DNA from: Gillisella vitis
GTDB lineage: Bacteria > Pseudomonadota > Alphaproteobacteria > Rhizobiales > Rhizobiaceae
Reading direction: 5' to 3'
Assembly (NCBI RefSeq): GCF_021559775.1
Contig: NZ_CP056047.1
Location: 3,245,501 to 3,309,500 of the forward strand
Length of the DNA: 64,000 nt
Made by a program: the position numbers and the translations under genes. Shown piece by piece: positions 9,480 through 17,506 of this stretch (position 1 is its first letter; every line of letters begins with the position of its first letter). A model generated the notes under the pieces. The model saw nothing but the letters and a program-made list of their open reading frames with translations. It was not told the origin of the DNA and ran no database searches.

Positions 9480-9546
9480 TTGCATAATTCCTCAAACCGA
9501 AATCGATTAGAGATAAAATATCCAGCAACCATAAGGCGTTACAGCA
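9480..9546. repeat. Degenerate copy of the dispersed TGCATAATT...GCGTTACAGC repeat
   Basis: This 67 bp stretch aligns base by base, with gaps, to the cleaner copy at 26453-26520: TGCATAATT, then CGAAATCGATT for CGGAATCGATT, then a GCAG/GCAA step and GCGTTACAGC. It lies between the divergent promoters' side of galM and the end of the VWA gene. The hairpin is eroded here. Confidence 0.6.
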
Positions 9547-9579
9547 AACATCAACGCACCATAGACGATGCAGGCCGGA

Positions 9580-10773
9580 TTAGCGCGACAGCTCGCGTGC
9601 CGCATCCTCCAACCCGCCAAGCGTCAGAGGATGCATTCGTCCTCCCATGAGACGCGAAATCAAACCGATGGAATGGGTATAGTCCCAATGCTCCTGCTGC
9701 ATCGGGTTCAGCCACAGACATTTGCGAAAATGCGCCGTGATGCGCGAAAGCCAGACGGCACCGGGTTCGCCATTCCAATGCTCTACCGATCCGCCGATCA
9801 TGGTGATCTCATAGGGGCTCATCGCCGCATCTCCGACGAAGATCACCCGGTAATCCGGCCCATAGGTGCGGATAATCTCTTCCGTCGGGATGACATCGGT
9901 CCGGCGGCGGCGATTGTCTTTCCACACCCGCTCATAAAGGCAATTGTGGAAGTAGAAATGCTCCATATGCCGAAATTCCGACCGGGCTGCCGAAAACAAC
10001 TCCTCCACGCCTTTGACGTGATCGTCCATGGAGCCACCGATATCGAAGAACATCAGCAGCTTGACGGCATTTCGCCGTTCCGCCTGGGTCTTAATGTCAA
10101 GATAGCCATGCTCTGCCGTCGCGCGGATCGTGCCACTCAAATCAAACTCGTCCGGGGCACCCTGCCGCACGAACCGCCGCAACCGGCGCAGGGCAACTTT
10201 GATGTTGCGGGTGCCAAGCGCGACGGAATCGTCGAGATTGCGAAATTCCCGCTGGTCCCACACCTTCACGGCGCGGCGATGGCGCGATCCGTCCTGACCG
10301 ATCCTCACCCCTTCAGGATTGTAGCCATAGGCCCCGAAGGGCGAGGTCCCCGCCGTGCCGATCCATTTCGAGCCGCCCTGATGGCGCTCCTTTTGCTCGG
10401 CCAGCCGCTGTTTCAGCGTTTCCATCAGCCTGTCGAAACCACCCATGGCTTCGATCAGTTTCTTGTCTTCCTCGGACAGGTGTTTTTCGGTCAGCTTGCG
10501 CAGCCATTCTTCCGGCAGAGCGGTCTCAGACACACCCGCCTGCGGCCCACCAGTCGCTTCCAACCCCCTAAAACATTCGGCAAAGGCCAGATCGAAACGG
10601 TCGATATGCCGCTCATCCTTGATCAGCGTCGTGCGCGCCAGATAGTAGAAAGCCTCAATGTCGAAATCGACAAGGCCGCGCTCCACCCCTTCCAGCAAGG
10701 CCAGATATTCCCCGAGGGAGACCGGGACTTTTTCTTGTTTGAGCTTGAGGAAGAAGGGCAGGAACATCGGCAC
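9580..10773 (-). CDS. VWA-domain protein, CoxE-like (MoxR partner)
   Basis: A 397-residue protein of the CoxE-like family with a C-terminal von Willebrand A domain. The first 130 residues are helical (LLEGVERGLVDFDIEAFYYLAR, then a Lys/Glu-rich stretch). The metal-ion-dependent adhesion motif at 244-250 reads DIGGSMD, so the first serine of DxSxS is replaced by Gly, as I recall for this subfamily. Such proteins work with MoxR AAA+ ATPases in metal or cofactor insertion and complex assembly; the MoxR gene is 1.7 kb upstream with metA and a GNAT between. The start is GTG 10773, immediately after the GNAT stop, or ATG 10767 two codons later. Translation is probably coupled. It belongs to the metA transcript and may be under SAM-II control. 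Confidence 0.88.
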   Translation of the reverse strand: MPMFLPFFLKLKQEKVPVSLGEYLALLEGVERGLVDFDIEAFYYLARTTLIKDERHIDRFDLAFAECFRGLEATGGPQAGVSETALPEEWLRKLTEKHLSEEDKKLIEAMGGFDRLMETLKQRLAEQKERHQGGSKWIGTAGTSPFGAYGYNPEGVRIGQDGSRHRRAVKVWDQREFRNLDDSVALGTRNIKVALRRLRRFVRQGAPDEFDLSGTIRATAEHGYLDIKTQAERRNAVKLLMFFDIGGSMDDHVKGVEELFSAARSEFRHMEHFYFHNCLYERVWKDNRRRRTDVIPTEEIIRTYGPDYRVIFVGDAAMSPYEITMIGGSVEHWNGEPGAVWLSRITAHFRKCLWLNPMQQEHWDYTHSIGLISRLMGGRMHPLTLGGLEDAARELSR

Positions 10774-11226
10774 TCAGAGCGGTTGCTGGTAGATGATGAA
10801 GGGTGTCTTGTCCGCCACCTGATCATAGAGGCGCCGGGCCGTGCTGTTAAACTCCTGGGTCATCCAATAGACCTTACCTGCGCCTGCTTCCGCCGCCGCC
10901 GCATTGACCGCTGCAATCAGCGCCCGACCGATGCCAAGCCCACGCACCTCAGGATCGACATAGAGATCCTGAAGGTAGCAGACATCGGCAATATACCAGC
11001 AGGACCGATGAAAGACATAATGGCTGAGGCCGACAGCCTTCCCTCCGGCCACAGCCAGAAACCCGCGAAATTCGCCAGCTCCCTGCCCCGTCAGCCGGGC
11101 AAAGGTGGTCGCATAGATCTCTTCGGGCAGTTCCGTTTCGTAAAAGGCGAGATAGGCGCGCCACAGGCGGCGCCAGTCTGCCTCGTCGTCATTAGTCAAA
11201 GGACGGACCAGAAGATCGCTGCTCAT
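10774..11226 (-). CDS. GNAT-family N-acetyltransferase
   Basis: A 150-residue Gcn5-related acetyltransferase that would transfer acetyl from acetyl-CoA to an amino group. The acetyl-CoA-binding motif A is clear: [23 protein letters not shown] at about residues 85-107, with the R/Q-x-x-G-x-G/A signature as RGLGIG. The C-terminal [11 protein letters not shown] block is also typical. Its ATG overlaps the metA stop (ATGA) and its stop abuts the VWA start, so the three genes form one tightly packed operon. The substrate is unknown. Its place directly after a homoserine O-acetyltransferase suggests, weakly, a small-molecule amine related to sulfur amino acids. Confidence 0.9.
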   Translation of the reverse strand: MSSDLLVRPLTNDDEADWRRLWRAYLAFYETELPEEIYATTFARLTGQGAGEFRGFLAVAGGKAVGLSHYVFHRSCWYIADVCYLQDLYVDPEVRGLGIGRALIAAVNAAAAEAGAGKVYWMTQEFNSTARRLYDQVADKTPFIIYQQPL

Positions 11227-12152
11227 ATGCCGCGCCCCTTGCCGATATCATTCAAATCATAGCTGGTGGTCTGATACATCTCGTTGATCCAGTTTCCAAA
11301 CAGCAGATGCGCATGGCTGCGCCAGCGGTTGAGCGGCGTCAGTGTATCATCGTTATGGGGAAAGTAATCATATGGCAGGCGGATCGGGATGCCGGCGCTG
11401 ACGTCGCGGAAATATTCATCCGCCAGCGAGGTGGAATCATATTCGACGTGATTGAACATATAGAGCCGATTGCCCTTGTCCTCCTGCACCAGGCAGACAC
11501 CCATTTCATCGGATTCCATCAGGATGTTCAGGTTCGGCACTTTTTCGATATCGGCGCGGCGTACTTCGGTCCAGCGTGAGACCGGCACCTGAAAATCATC
11601 CGAGAAACCGTTGAGATAGATGGAGGACGGCGCCAGATTGCGGTGGCGGAACACGCCGAAGGCTTTTTCCTTCAGCCCATGTTTCGGCACCTTGTGGAAG
11701 TGATAGATCGCCGCCATCGCCCCCCAGCAGACATTCATTGTCGTGTGGACATTGGTTTGCGTCCAGTCGAAAATCTGCTGCATCTCGCTCCAATAGGTGA
11801 CGTCTTCGAAGGGCAGCGTTTCCACCGGCGCACCGGTAATGATCAGTCCGTCGAACTTGCGGTGCTTCACCTCTTCCCAGGTCTGGTAGAAGGACAGGAG
11901 ATGCTCTTCGGGCGTGTTCTTGGCCTTATGCCCGCCGATCCGCACCAGGGTCAGTTCCACCTGCAATGGCGATGCGCCGATCAGCCGGGCAAACTGCACC
12001 TCGGTCTTGATCTTATTGGGCATGAGATTGAGCAGGGCGATCTGCAACGGGCGAATATCCTGACGGATCGCTGCGGTTTCCGTCATCACCCGCACACCCT
12101 CATGTACAAGGGCGTCGAAGGCGGGGAGCGTATCGGGAATCTTGATCGGCAT
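11223..12152 (-). CDS. metAA: Homoserine O-acetyltransferase (MetA type)
   Basis: First committed step of methionine synthesis, activating homoserine by acylation. The 309-residue product has the catalytic triad at the standard numbers: Cys142 (MNVCWGAM), His235 and Glu237 (NHVEYDS). Residue 111 is Glu in [12 protein letters not shown]. In the MetA family Glu111 marks acetyl-CoA use and Gly111 succinyl-CoA use, so acetyl transfer is predicted, as for other alphaproteobacterial MetA proteins. The ATG at 12152 has AGGAAAG 10 bases upstream. A SAM-II riboswitch at 12240-12291 should switch expression off when S-adenosylmethionine is plentiful. It is followed by the overlapping GNAT and VWA genes. 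Confidence 0.96.
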   Translation of the reverse strand: MPIKIPDTLPAFDALVHEGVRVMTETAAIRQDIRPLQIALLNLMPNKIKTEVQFARLIGASPLQVELTLVRIGGHKAKNTPEEHLLSFYQTWEEVKHRKFDGLIITGAPVETLPFEDVTYWSEMQQIFDWTQTNVHTTMNVCWGAMAAIYHFHKVPKHGLKEKAFGVFRHRNLAPSSIYLNGFSDDFQVPVSRWTEVRRADIEKVPNLNILMESDEMGVCLVQEDKGNRLYMFNHVEYDSTSLADEYFRDVSAGIPIRLPYDYFPHNDDTLTPLNRWRSHAHLLFGNWINEMYQTTSYDLNDIGKGRGI

Positions 12153-12239
12153 CGGCTTTAAACTTTCCTGTCACGGCACGGTGCGGCAGCTTTGCTATCG
12201 CCATCGGCCTCGGAAAGTCTTGGATAACTTGCCTCGGCC

Positions 12240-12291
12240 CTTTAGCAATTTATTTTACGTGGCTGCAAGCCGGCCGGCCAAATCACCACGA
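12240..12291 (-). promoter_or_regulatory. SAM-II riboswitch (metA leader)
   Basis: On the minus strand the leader reads TCGTGGTGATTTGGCCGG, then CCGGCTTGCAGCCACG, then TAAAATAAATTGCTAAAG. This matches the SAM-II (metA motif) H-type pseudoknot: GTGG pairs with CCAC to form the first stem, the GATTTGG loop is conserved, and the 3' GCTAAAG pairs back into the loop. It lies about 88 nt before the metA ATG. SAM binding is known to sequester the ribosome site or stop expression of downstream methionine genes. Here the regulated transcript includes metA, a GNAT and a VWA protein. Confidence 0.95.
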
Positions 12292-12296
12292 TAATA

Positions 12297-12428
12297 CCAA
12301 GTCTCGAAGATGCTGACGCATCCTCGACTTGAAACATTGAAAATATCTCAAATGCGTCAAAGGCTTGAGATATTTTCAAAAGGAATACGAAGAATCATTT
12401 TCAATGAACCTTCGTATAAGACGGTTAT
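12297..12428. repeat. Two-hairpin intergenic repeat, copy 1
   Basis: About 130 bp between moxR and the SAM-II element. It contains a perfect 14-bp inverted repeat (TGAAAATATCTCAA at 12338-12351 against 12365-12378). A second hairpin follows, with TACGAAG at about 12387 pairing with CTTCGTA at about 12411. It aligns along its whole length with 17867-17994, and a fragment is at 20942-20963. No ORF, so it looks like a small non-autonomous intergenic element rather than an insertion sequence. Confidence 0.7.
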
Positions 12429-12483
12429 TTACGCCTTCACCCGTTACGAATCAATGAAAACATAAGCTGCACCGCAGCAAGGA

Positions 12484-13350
12484 TCAGCGCCCGTCCCGCG
12501 CTCCATCCCGGCGGGCCATGAAGGCCAGCCGCTCGAACAGATGCACATCCTGCTCATTCTTCAAAAGCGCGCCATGCAGTTTCGGCAGGGCATTGGCGGC
12601 ATCGCTGCGCAGATCGGCGGGATCGACCTCATCGGCCACCAACAGGCGGATCCAGTCCAGGGCTTCCGAGGTCGATGGACGTTTTTTCACGCCCGGCGTT
12701 TCGCGGATCTCGTAAAACCGGGTCAAGGCCGCCTGGAGCAACTGCTGCTTGATGCCGGGATAGTGAACCTCAACGATCCGCGCCAGCGTCTCGGCATCCG
12801 GAAAGCGGATATAATGGAAGAAACAGCGACGCAGGAAGGCATCGGGCAGCTCTTTCTCATTGTTGGAGGTGATGATGACGATCGGGCGCACCTGCGCCTT
12901 CACCCGCTCACCGGTCTCATAAACGTGAAACTCCATCCGATCCAGTTCCTGCAACAAATCGTTGGGAAACTCGATATCGGCCTTGTCGATCTCGTCGATC
13001 AGCAACACGGTTTTCCGGCCTGCGGCAAAGGCTTCCCAGAGCTTGCCGCGCCTTATATAATTGCCGATATCGCTGACACGCGGATCGCCCAGCTGGCTAT
13101 CGCGCAGGCGCGACACGGCATCATATTCGTAAAGCCCCTGCTGCGCCTTGGTGGTGGATTTGATCGTCCATTCGATCATGTCGAGACCAAGAGCCGCGGC
13201 AACCTGACGGGCCAGTTCGGTCTTGCCGGTACCCGGCTCACCCTTGACCAGCAGCGGCCGTTCCAGCGCAATAGCCGCATTGACGGCCACCGTCAGATCC
13301 TTGTCGGCGATATAATCGGCGCTTCCGGTGAATTGCCCGGTAAATGGCAT
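12484..13350 (-). CDS. MoxR-family AAA+ ATPase
   Basis: A 288-residue MoxR-type AAA+ ATPase, thought to act as a chaperone that remodels or inserts cofactors together with a VWA-domain protein. Walker A GEPGTGKTE is at residues 37-45 and Walker B LLIDEIDKAD at 116-125. Sensor 1 is in IVIITSNNEKELPDAFLRRC, with arginine-finger candidates in FLRRCFFHYIRFP. ATG 13350 is preceded by GGAGAGATC. The VWA partner is normally the next gene; here it is displaced by the repeat, the SAM-II riboswitch, metA and a GNAT. Confidence 0.93.
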   Translation of the reverse strand: MPFTGQFTGSADYIADKDLTVAVNAAIALERPLLVKGEPGTGKTELARQVAAALGLDMIEWTIKSTTKAQQGLYEYDAVSRLRDSQLGDPRVSDIGNYIRRGKLWEAFAAGRKTVLLIDEIDKADIEFPNDLLQELDRMEFHVYETGERVKAQVRPIVIITSNNEKELPDAFLRRCFFHYIRFPDAETLARIVEVHYPGIKQQLLQAALTRFYEIRETPGVKKRPSTSEALDWIRLLVADEVDPADLRSDAANALPKLHGALLKNEQDVHLFERLAFMARRDGARDGR

Positions 13351-13832
13351 GATCTCTCCAATTCATCGTCAATTTCGGTGAAAGTAATCAGCGGCACAGC
13401 CAGCGACAAGCCGGTGCAGGCCAATCTCTTCACAAATAAAGCTTGTATTTTGTTTGAAATCTGCCAGTTTGGCCCCCACATCCTGCTCGACCATTCAGGA
13501 TGGGGTCACCTTTTCCGGCAGGAAAGCGCTTTGGCCCCGAATGGGCATGAGTTAAACTTTCCTCTGCCTGACTGAACTGCAAGGCCGGACGTTCCGGTTT
13601 TTTGTCTGTGCCGCTGAACCGGGTGCGGTTTGATGGCAGTATTGGGCAGGGACTATCCGTTTTTGCAGCGACACGTGAGCGCCGGTTTGGGCGCACAGCG
13701 CTACAAAAATCTGCACCGCGCCGTTCGCACTGTTGTCCGCATCTTTTCGCCCTGGCGAAACCAAAGCGGTTTCCCGGCGCATTTTCGTTTCGGCATTTGA
13801 TCCGCGAGCAGTAATCCTGCAAGGAGACCGGC
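13351..13832. other. Intergenic region between moxR and the rpsU operon
   Basis: About 480 bp between divergent genes. Several short frames cross it, but none has a ribosome site or family resemblance. A 220-codon frame on the minus strand (to 14092) runs across the start of the next gene and has unlikely composition. Small hairpins occur, such as CTTTTCCGGCAGGAAAG near 13510. Promoters for both flanking genes must lie here; I cannot place them. Confidence 0.5.
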
Positions 13833-14102
13833 ATGACGGCGCATTTATACAAGACAGGCGACATGGTCGTCCTGAAAGACGGTCCCGTCAGGCTCTCCCG
13901 GTCGGTCGGCGTCTGCAAGGTGCTTGCCACCCTGCCGGAATCCCAGGGCGCACGCCGGTATCGGGTTCGCTTCGAAAGCGAAACGTTCGACCGGTCGATT
14001 GCCGAGGACGAGATCGATGTCAGCCGTTCGCCACGGTCCGGCACCGCCTCAAAAATACAAAAGGCCGGCGGGGCCTGGGCAACGCCAGTCAATTCGAAAT
14101 AA
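13833..14102 (+). CDS. Small conserved protein upstream of rpsU
   Basis: An 89-residue protein I do not recognise by family name. ATG 13833 follows AAGGAG at ideal spacing, so it is probably translated. The first 70 residues are beta-rich with charged turns ([36 protein letters not shown]), resembling a small SH3- or KOW-like barrel; the tail is Ser/Gly/Lys-rich. It lies 35 bp before rpsU in the same direction. In other rhizobia a cold-shock protein gene often precedes rpsU, as I recall, but this protein lacks the RNP motifs of CspA. A nucleic-acid-related role is only inferred. Confidence 0.72.
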   Translation: MTAHLYKTGDMVVLKDGPVRLSRSVGVCKVLATLPESQGARRYRVRFESETFDRSIAEDEIDVSRSPRSGTASKIQKAGGAWATPVNSK

Positions 14103-14137
14103 CCAGATTATCATCCTCAACCATCAAAGGAGAGACA

Positions 14138-14386
14138 GTGCAGGTACTCGTCAGGGATAACAATGTTGAGCAGGCATTGCGCGTGCTGAAGAAGAAAATG
14201 CAGCGCGAAGGCCTGTTTCGTGAAATGAAGGCCCGTTCGGCCTATGAAAAGCCGTCGGAAAAGAAGACCCGCGAAAAGGCCGAGGCCGTGCGCCGCACCC
14301 GCAAGCTGGCCCGCAAGAAGCTTCAGCGCGAGGGCCTTCTGCCTGCGCCGAAGAAAAAAGTTTTTGCACCGCGCGCCCAAGGGTAA
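14138..14386 (+). CDS. rpsU: 30S ribosomal protein S21
   Basis: Small-subunit ribosomal protein bS21, 82 aa. It begins at GTG 14138, preceded by AAAGGAGAGACA; no ATG is available in the right place. The conserved start [20 protein letters not shown], the basic centre ([17 protein letters not shown]) and the Arg/Lys-rich C-terminal helix [18 protein letters not shown] are all present, with a short extra basic tail ([14 protein letters not shown]). A strong terminator lies 140 bp downstream. Confidence 0.95.
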   Translation: MQVLVRDNNVEQALRVLKKKMQREGLFREMKARSAYEKPSEKKTREKAEAVRRTRKLARKKLQREGLLPAPKKKVFAPRAQG

Positions 14387-14463
14387 GGGCCGAAGGGCAA
14401 GGGACACATCGCCCTTCGCCATAAAATCGAGACCGGGCAAATCCGTGCAGGTCTCGAATCCCT

Positions 14464-14493
14464 TGTTCCAGGCAATTATGTTCCAGGCAATTA
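14464..14493. repeat. Tandem 15-bp repeat behind rpsU
   Basis: Two perfect head-to-tail copies of TGTTCCAGGCAATTA, followed by a diverged third (TGCCTCGGGCAATCG). It lies between the rpsU stop and its terminator. It is probably a simple slippage product, though it sits in a transcribed 3' UTR. Confidence 0.85.
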
Positions 14494-14525
14494 TGCCTCG
14501 GGCAATCGGACTGGAAAATGCCGCA

Positions 14526-14554
14526 GGCGTTCCGTTGATCACGGAACGCCTTTT
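14526..14554 (+). terminator. Rho-independent terminator after rpsU
   Basis: Perfect 10-bp stem GGCGTTCCGT / ACGGAACGCC with a 5-base loop, followed directly by TTTT. It ends only 15 bases before the first possible start codon of the thiamine pyrophosphokinase gene. Confidence 0.88.
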
Positions 14555-14568
14555 GCATTTGGCCTCAG

Positions 14569-15240
14569 ATGCGTTATGGCATGGCCATGACGGAAAGCAC
14601 CTTCACCATTCTGCTCGGCGGTCCCCTCGCCATCACGCCCCGGCTGCTCGGCACTGTTGCAGGAACCCGCGCCATTGCCGCCGATGGCGGCATGCGCCAT
14701 GCCGAACCGCTGAGACTGACACCTGAGCTTTGGGTGGGTGATTTCGACAGTTCCGACGATCTGCCCGCAGACCGGTTTCCGAATATCCCGCGCCTTCCCT
14801 ATCCGGCCCGCAAGAACCTCACCGATGGCGAAATCGCCATAGAAGAAGCCCGCAAGCGCGGCGCGACATCCCTTCTGCTGGCTGGCGCGCTTGGGGGAGA
14901 GCGATCCGACCATGCGCTGATGCATCTGCTGCTGGCGGTGGCGCTGGCGGCCCAGGGATTTGATCTGCACCTCACATCCGGTGAGGAGGAAGCATGGCCG
15001 CTTCTGCCGGGTAAAACCATGACACTGGACCTGCCGCAGGGTTCGTTGTTTTCCATTCTCGGCTTTTCCGCGCTGACCGGGTTGACCATCGTCGGTGCCC
15101 GCTATCCATTGCAGGGTTTCGATCTGCCGTTCGGATCGTCCCGCACTATTTCCAATGTGGCCGAAGGTCCGGTAACGCTGTCGCTTGGCAGCGGCGACGC
15201 CGTGATCCTTGCCCGCCCTTATGACATGACCGGAGCGTGA
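14569..15240 (+). CDS. Thiamine pyrophosphokinase
   Basis: Transfers pyrophosphate from ATP to thiamine, giving thiamine diphosphate in one step. Family motifs are all present in the 223-residue product: TRAIAADGGMRHA, the catalytic GDFDSSDDLP, the KNLTDGEIAIEEA block, and GGERSDHALMHLLLA. The C-terminal half is the beta-rich thiamine-binding domain. In-frame ATG codons at 14569, 14581 and 14587 are all possible and none has a strong ribosome site; the one at 14587 gives MTESTFTILLGG, closest to the usual N-terminus. The gene starts only 15-33 bases after the rpsU terminator, so it either depends on read-through or has a very short leader. It complements the thiBPQ importer at 21-24.7 kb. Confidence 0.92.
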   Translation: MRYGMAMTESTFTILLGGPLAITPRLLGTVAGTRAIAADGGMRHAEPLRLTPELWVGDFDSSDDLPADRFPNIPRLPYPARKNLTDGEIAIEEARKRGATSLLLAGALGGERSDHALMHLLLAVALAAQGFDLHLTSGEEEAWPLLPGKTMTLDLPQGSLFSILGFSALTGLTIVGARYPLQGFDLPFGSSRTISNVAEGPVTLSLGSGDAVILARPYDMTGA

Positions 15241-15243
15241 CCC

Positions 15244-17073
15244 TTGGCACCGCCAATCCTGAAACTTGACAATATCTTCCTGTCCTTCGGCGGCGCACCG
15301 CTGCTGAATGGCGCTGGCCTGCAAGTCGAACCGGGCGACCGAATCTGCCTTGTCGGCCGCAACGGCTCTGGCAAGTCCACCCTGATGAAGATCGCTGCGG
15401 GTCTGGTCGAGGCCCAGTCGGGCGAAGTGTTCCGCCATCCCTCGGCCACCATCCGCTATCTCGAACAGGCCCCGGATTTCGGCAGCCACGCCACCGTGCA
15501 GGCCTATGCCGAGGCAGGGCTTGGCCCCGGCGACGACCCCTACCGGGTTACGTATCTGCTGGAACATCTGGGCCTGAGCGGCCAGGAAGATCCGAAAAGC
15601 CTGTCGGGCGGGGAAGCGCGCCGCGCAGCCCTCGCCCGGGTGCTGGCACCGGAACCCGACATCCTGATGCTGGATGAGCCGACCAACCATCTCGACCTGC
15701 CGACCATCGAATGGCTGGAAGAAGAGTTGCGCAAGACCCGCAGCGCCCTTGTCCTCATCTCCCATGACCGTCGCTTTCTGGAGAAATGCTCGACCGCCAC
15801 CGTCTGGCTGGATCGCGGCCTGTCGCGCCGACTGGCGCGCGGCTTTGGACATTTCGAGGAATGGCGCGACAAGGTGCTGGAAGAAGAGGAGATCGAACAG
15901 CATAAGCTCGGCAAAGCCATCGAGCGTGAAGAACATTGGCTGCGCTACGGCGTAACGGCACGGCGCAAGCGCAATATGCGCCGGCTTGGCAACCTCCAGA
16001 CCCTGCGCGCCGACTATCGCGGCCATAAAGGTCCGCAGGGAACGATCCTTGCCAGTGCCACCGAGGGCAAGGAAAGCGGCAAGCTGGTGATCGAGGCCGA
16101 GAAGATCACCAAGGCCTATGGTGAGAGGACGATTATCGCGCCGTTTTCAATCCGCGTGCATCGCGGCGACTGTATCGGCCTGGTCGGCCCGAACGGTGCT
16201 GGCAAAACCACGCTGTTGAAAATGCTGACCGGCCAACTTTCGCCCGATGAAGGCACGATCAAGCTCGGCACCAATCTGGAAATTGCCACGCTTGACCAGA
16301 AGCGCGAGGACCTGAACCCTGATGACACGCTGGCCAATTACCTGACGGATGGGCGCGGCGAGAACCTACTGGTTAATGGCGAACAGAAACATGTCACCGG
16401 CTATATGAAGGAATTCCTGTTTCAGCCCGAACAGGCTCGCACCCCGATCCGCAACCTGTCCGGCGGTGAGCGCGCCCGGTTGATGCTGGCGCGGATCATG
16501 GCGAAACCCTCCAACCTGCTGATCCTCGACGAGCCGACCAACGACCTCGATATCGAGACGCTGGACCTGCTTCAGGAAATCGTCACCGGATATTCCGGCA
16601 CCGTCATCCTCGTCAGCCATGACCGTGATTTCCTCGACCGCACCGTGACCTCGACCATCGCCCCCGCCAATCCGGAAGCCCCCAATGGCCACTGGATCGA
16701 ATATGCCGGCGGCTATTCCGACATGCTGGCGCAGCGCCGGGGTGTGGAAGACGAGCGCAAGCGCGTGGAAAAGGCGGAAAAAGCCAAAACGCAGGAGGGT
16801 GGCGGCAAAAGCGGTGATACGGCGCCGAAGAACAAGGGAAAACTGTCCTTCAAGCAGAAATTTGCGCTGGAAAACCTGCCGAAGGAAATGGAAAAGGCCG
16901 AGAAAGAGATCGCGCTGCGCGAGACAAAAATGGCCGATCCCAATCTGTTCGTGAAGGACCCCGCCACGTTCAACAAGCTCGCCGCCGAAATGGAAGCGCT
17001 ACGTCAGTCCATCACCCGCATGGAAGAGGAATGGCTGGAGCTGGAAATGCTGCGCGAAGAACTGGAGGGGTAA
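15244..17073 (+). CDS. ABC-F family ATPase, Uup type
   Basis: Soluble protein of 609 aa with two ABC ATPase domains and no membrane segment, acting on ribosomes (ABC-F class). Domain 1 has GRNGSGKST near residue 40, LSGGEARRAALARVL and MLDEPTNHLDLPTIEWLE. The linker is Arg/Lys-rich. Domain 2 has GPNGAGKTT, LSGGERARLMLARIM and ILDEPTNDLDIET. From about residue 505 the C-terminal part is a Lys/Glu-rich coiled coil (KLSFKQKFALENLPKEMEKAEKEI), the Uup-type nucleic-acid-binding tail. The start is TTG 15244, with GGAG overlapping the end of the kinase gene three bases upstream, so translation is probably coupled. Confidence 0.94.
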   Translation: MAPPILKLDNIFLSFGGAPLLNGAGLQVEPGDRICLVGRNGSGKSTLMKIAAGLVEAQSGEVFRHPSATIRYLEQAPDFGSHATVQAYAEAGLGPGDDPYRVTYLLEHLGLSGQEDPKSLSGGEARRAALARVLAPEPDILMLDEPTNHLDLPTIEWLEEELRKTRSALVLISHDRRFLEKCSTATVWLDRGLSRRLARGFGHFEEWRDKVLEEEEIEQHKLGKAIEREEHWLRYGVTARRKRNMRRLGNLQTLRADYRGHKGPQGTILASATEGKESGKLVIEAEKITKAYGERTIIAPFSIRVHRGDCIGLVGPNGAGKTTLLKMLTGQLSPDEGTIKLGTNLEIATLDQKREDLNPDDTLANYLTDGRGENLLVNGEQKHVTGYMKEFLFQPEQARTPIRNLSGGERARLMLARIMAKPSNLLILDEPTNDLDIETLDLLQEIVTGYSGTVILVSHDRDFLDRTVTSTIAPANPEAPNGHWIEYAGGYSDMLAQRRGVEDERKRVEKAEKAKTQEGGGKSGDTAPKNKGKLSFKQKFALENLPKEMEKAEKEIALRETKMADPNLFVKDPATFNKLAAEMEALRQSITRMEEEWLELEMLREELEG

Positions 17074-17146
17074 CCCAAGCGCTCTATAGCAGCCTGCGCA
17101 AAGATCGCTGTAGCGCTTTACATGTGTGGCATGAAGCCGTGCATTC

Positions 17147-17184
17147 CCAATGCCTGGATGCGCAAAGACATCTCCAGGCATTGG
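17147..17184. repeat. Hairpin downstream of the ABC-F gene
   Basis: Perfect 12-bp arms CCAATGCCTGGA / TCCAGGCATTGG around a 14-base loop, 75 bp after the ABC-F stop. There is no T-run, so it may help end or stabilise the transcript without being a classical terminator. Confidence 0.6.
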
Positions 17185-17207
17185 CATCACTACAGCGCCG
17201 TGCGCCC

Positions 17208-17503
17208 TAGAGTCTGTCAGGTTCAGATTGAACCAGACAGACTCTAGATTCTCTTGTTTTCGTTTGTCTTTTCGGGAAAACCGGATTCCACTTTTCCCTG
17301 ACAAACTCTAAAGCGTGTTGCGGCTTATCAGCCTCAAGCAACACGCTTTAAGTTTTTGTTTTTACGCATGTCGTTACCGCAAAACCGCTGCACACTTTTG
17401 CGCGACATGCTCTATATGGCGCACAAAGGTTCACCGTCGCTCTTTATATTTTTTGCATAATTTTCTCTTTAAACAGATTCCGGTTTAAAGAATGATGCAG
17501 TAA
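17208..17503. repeat. Mosaic of four intergenic palindromes
   Basis: Nearly 300 bp made of consecutive palindromic blocks: 17208-17246 (18-bp arms, TAGAGTCTGTC outermost, one internal mismatch), 17309-17350 (TAAAGCGTGTTGC arms), 17366-17410 (GCATGTCG / CGACATGC) and 17455-17500 (TGCAT...TTTAAAC against GTTTAAAG...ATGCA). Between the first two is a GTTTTCGTTTGTCTTTTCGG block that recurs at 58853-58872. Parts recur at 30741-30838 and 26453-26500. This is typical of rhizobial RIME-like mosaic elements. No gene is visible here. Confidence 0.85.
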
Positions 17504-17506
17504 CCA

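Noticed and set aside
9568..11262. 564-codon open frame on the plus strand
   Set aside because: Runs antisense across the VWA and GNAT genes; its translation is rich in His/Arg/Gln with no family motif. It arises from the high GC at third codon positions of the real minus-strand genes.
13430..14092. 220-codon minus-strand frame before rpsU
   Set aside because: Overlaps the well-supported 89-residue gene, lacks a ribosome site and has low-complexity Arg/Ser composition.
14539..16026. 495-codon minus-strand frame
   Set aside because: Antisense to the pyrophosphokinase and ABC-F genes, both unambiguous.
17208..17503. CRISPR array
   Set aside because: The repeats are palindromes of different sequence, not one direct repeat with regular spacers; no cas genes are present.
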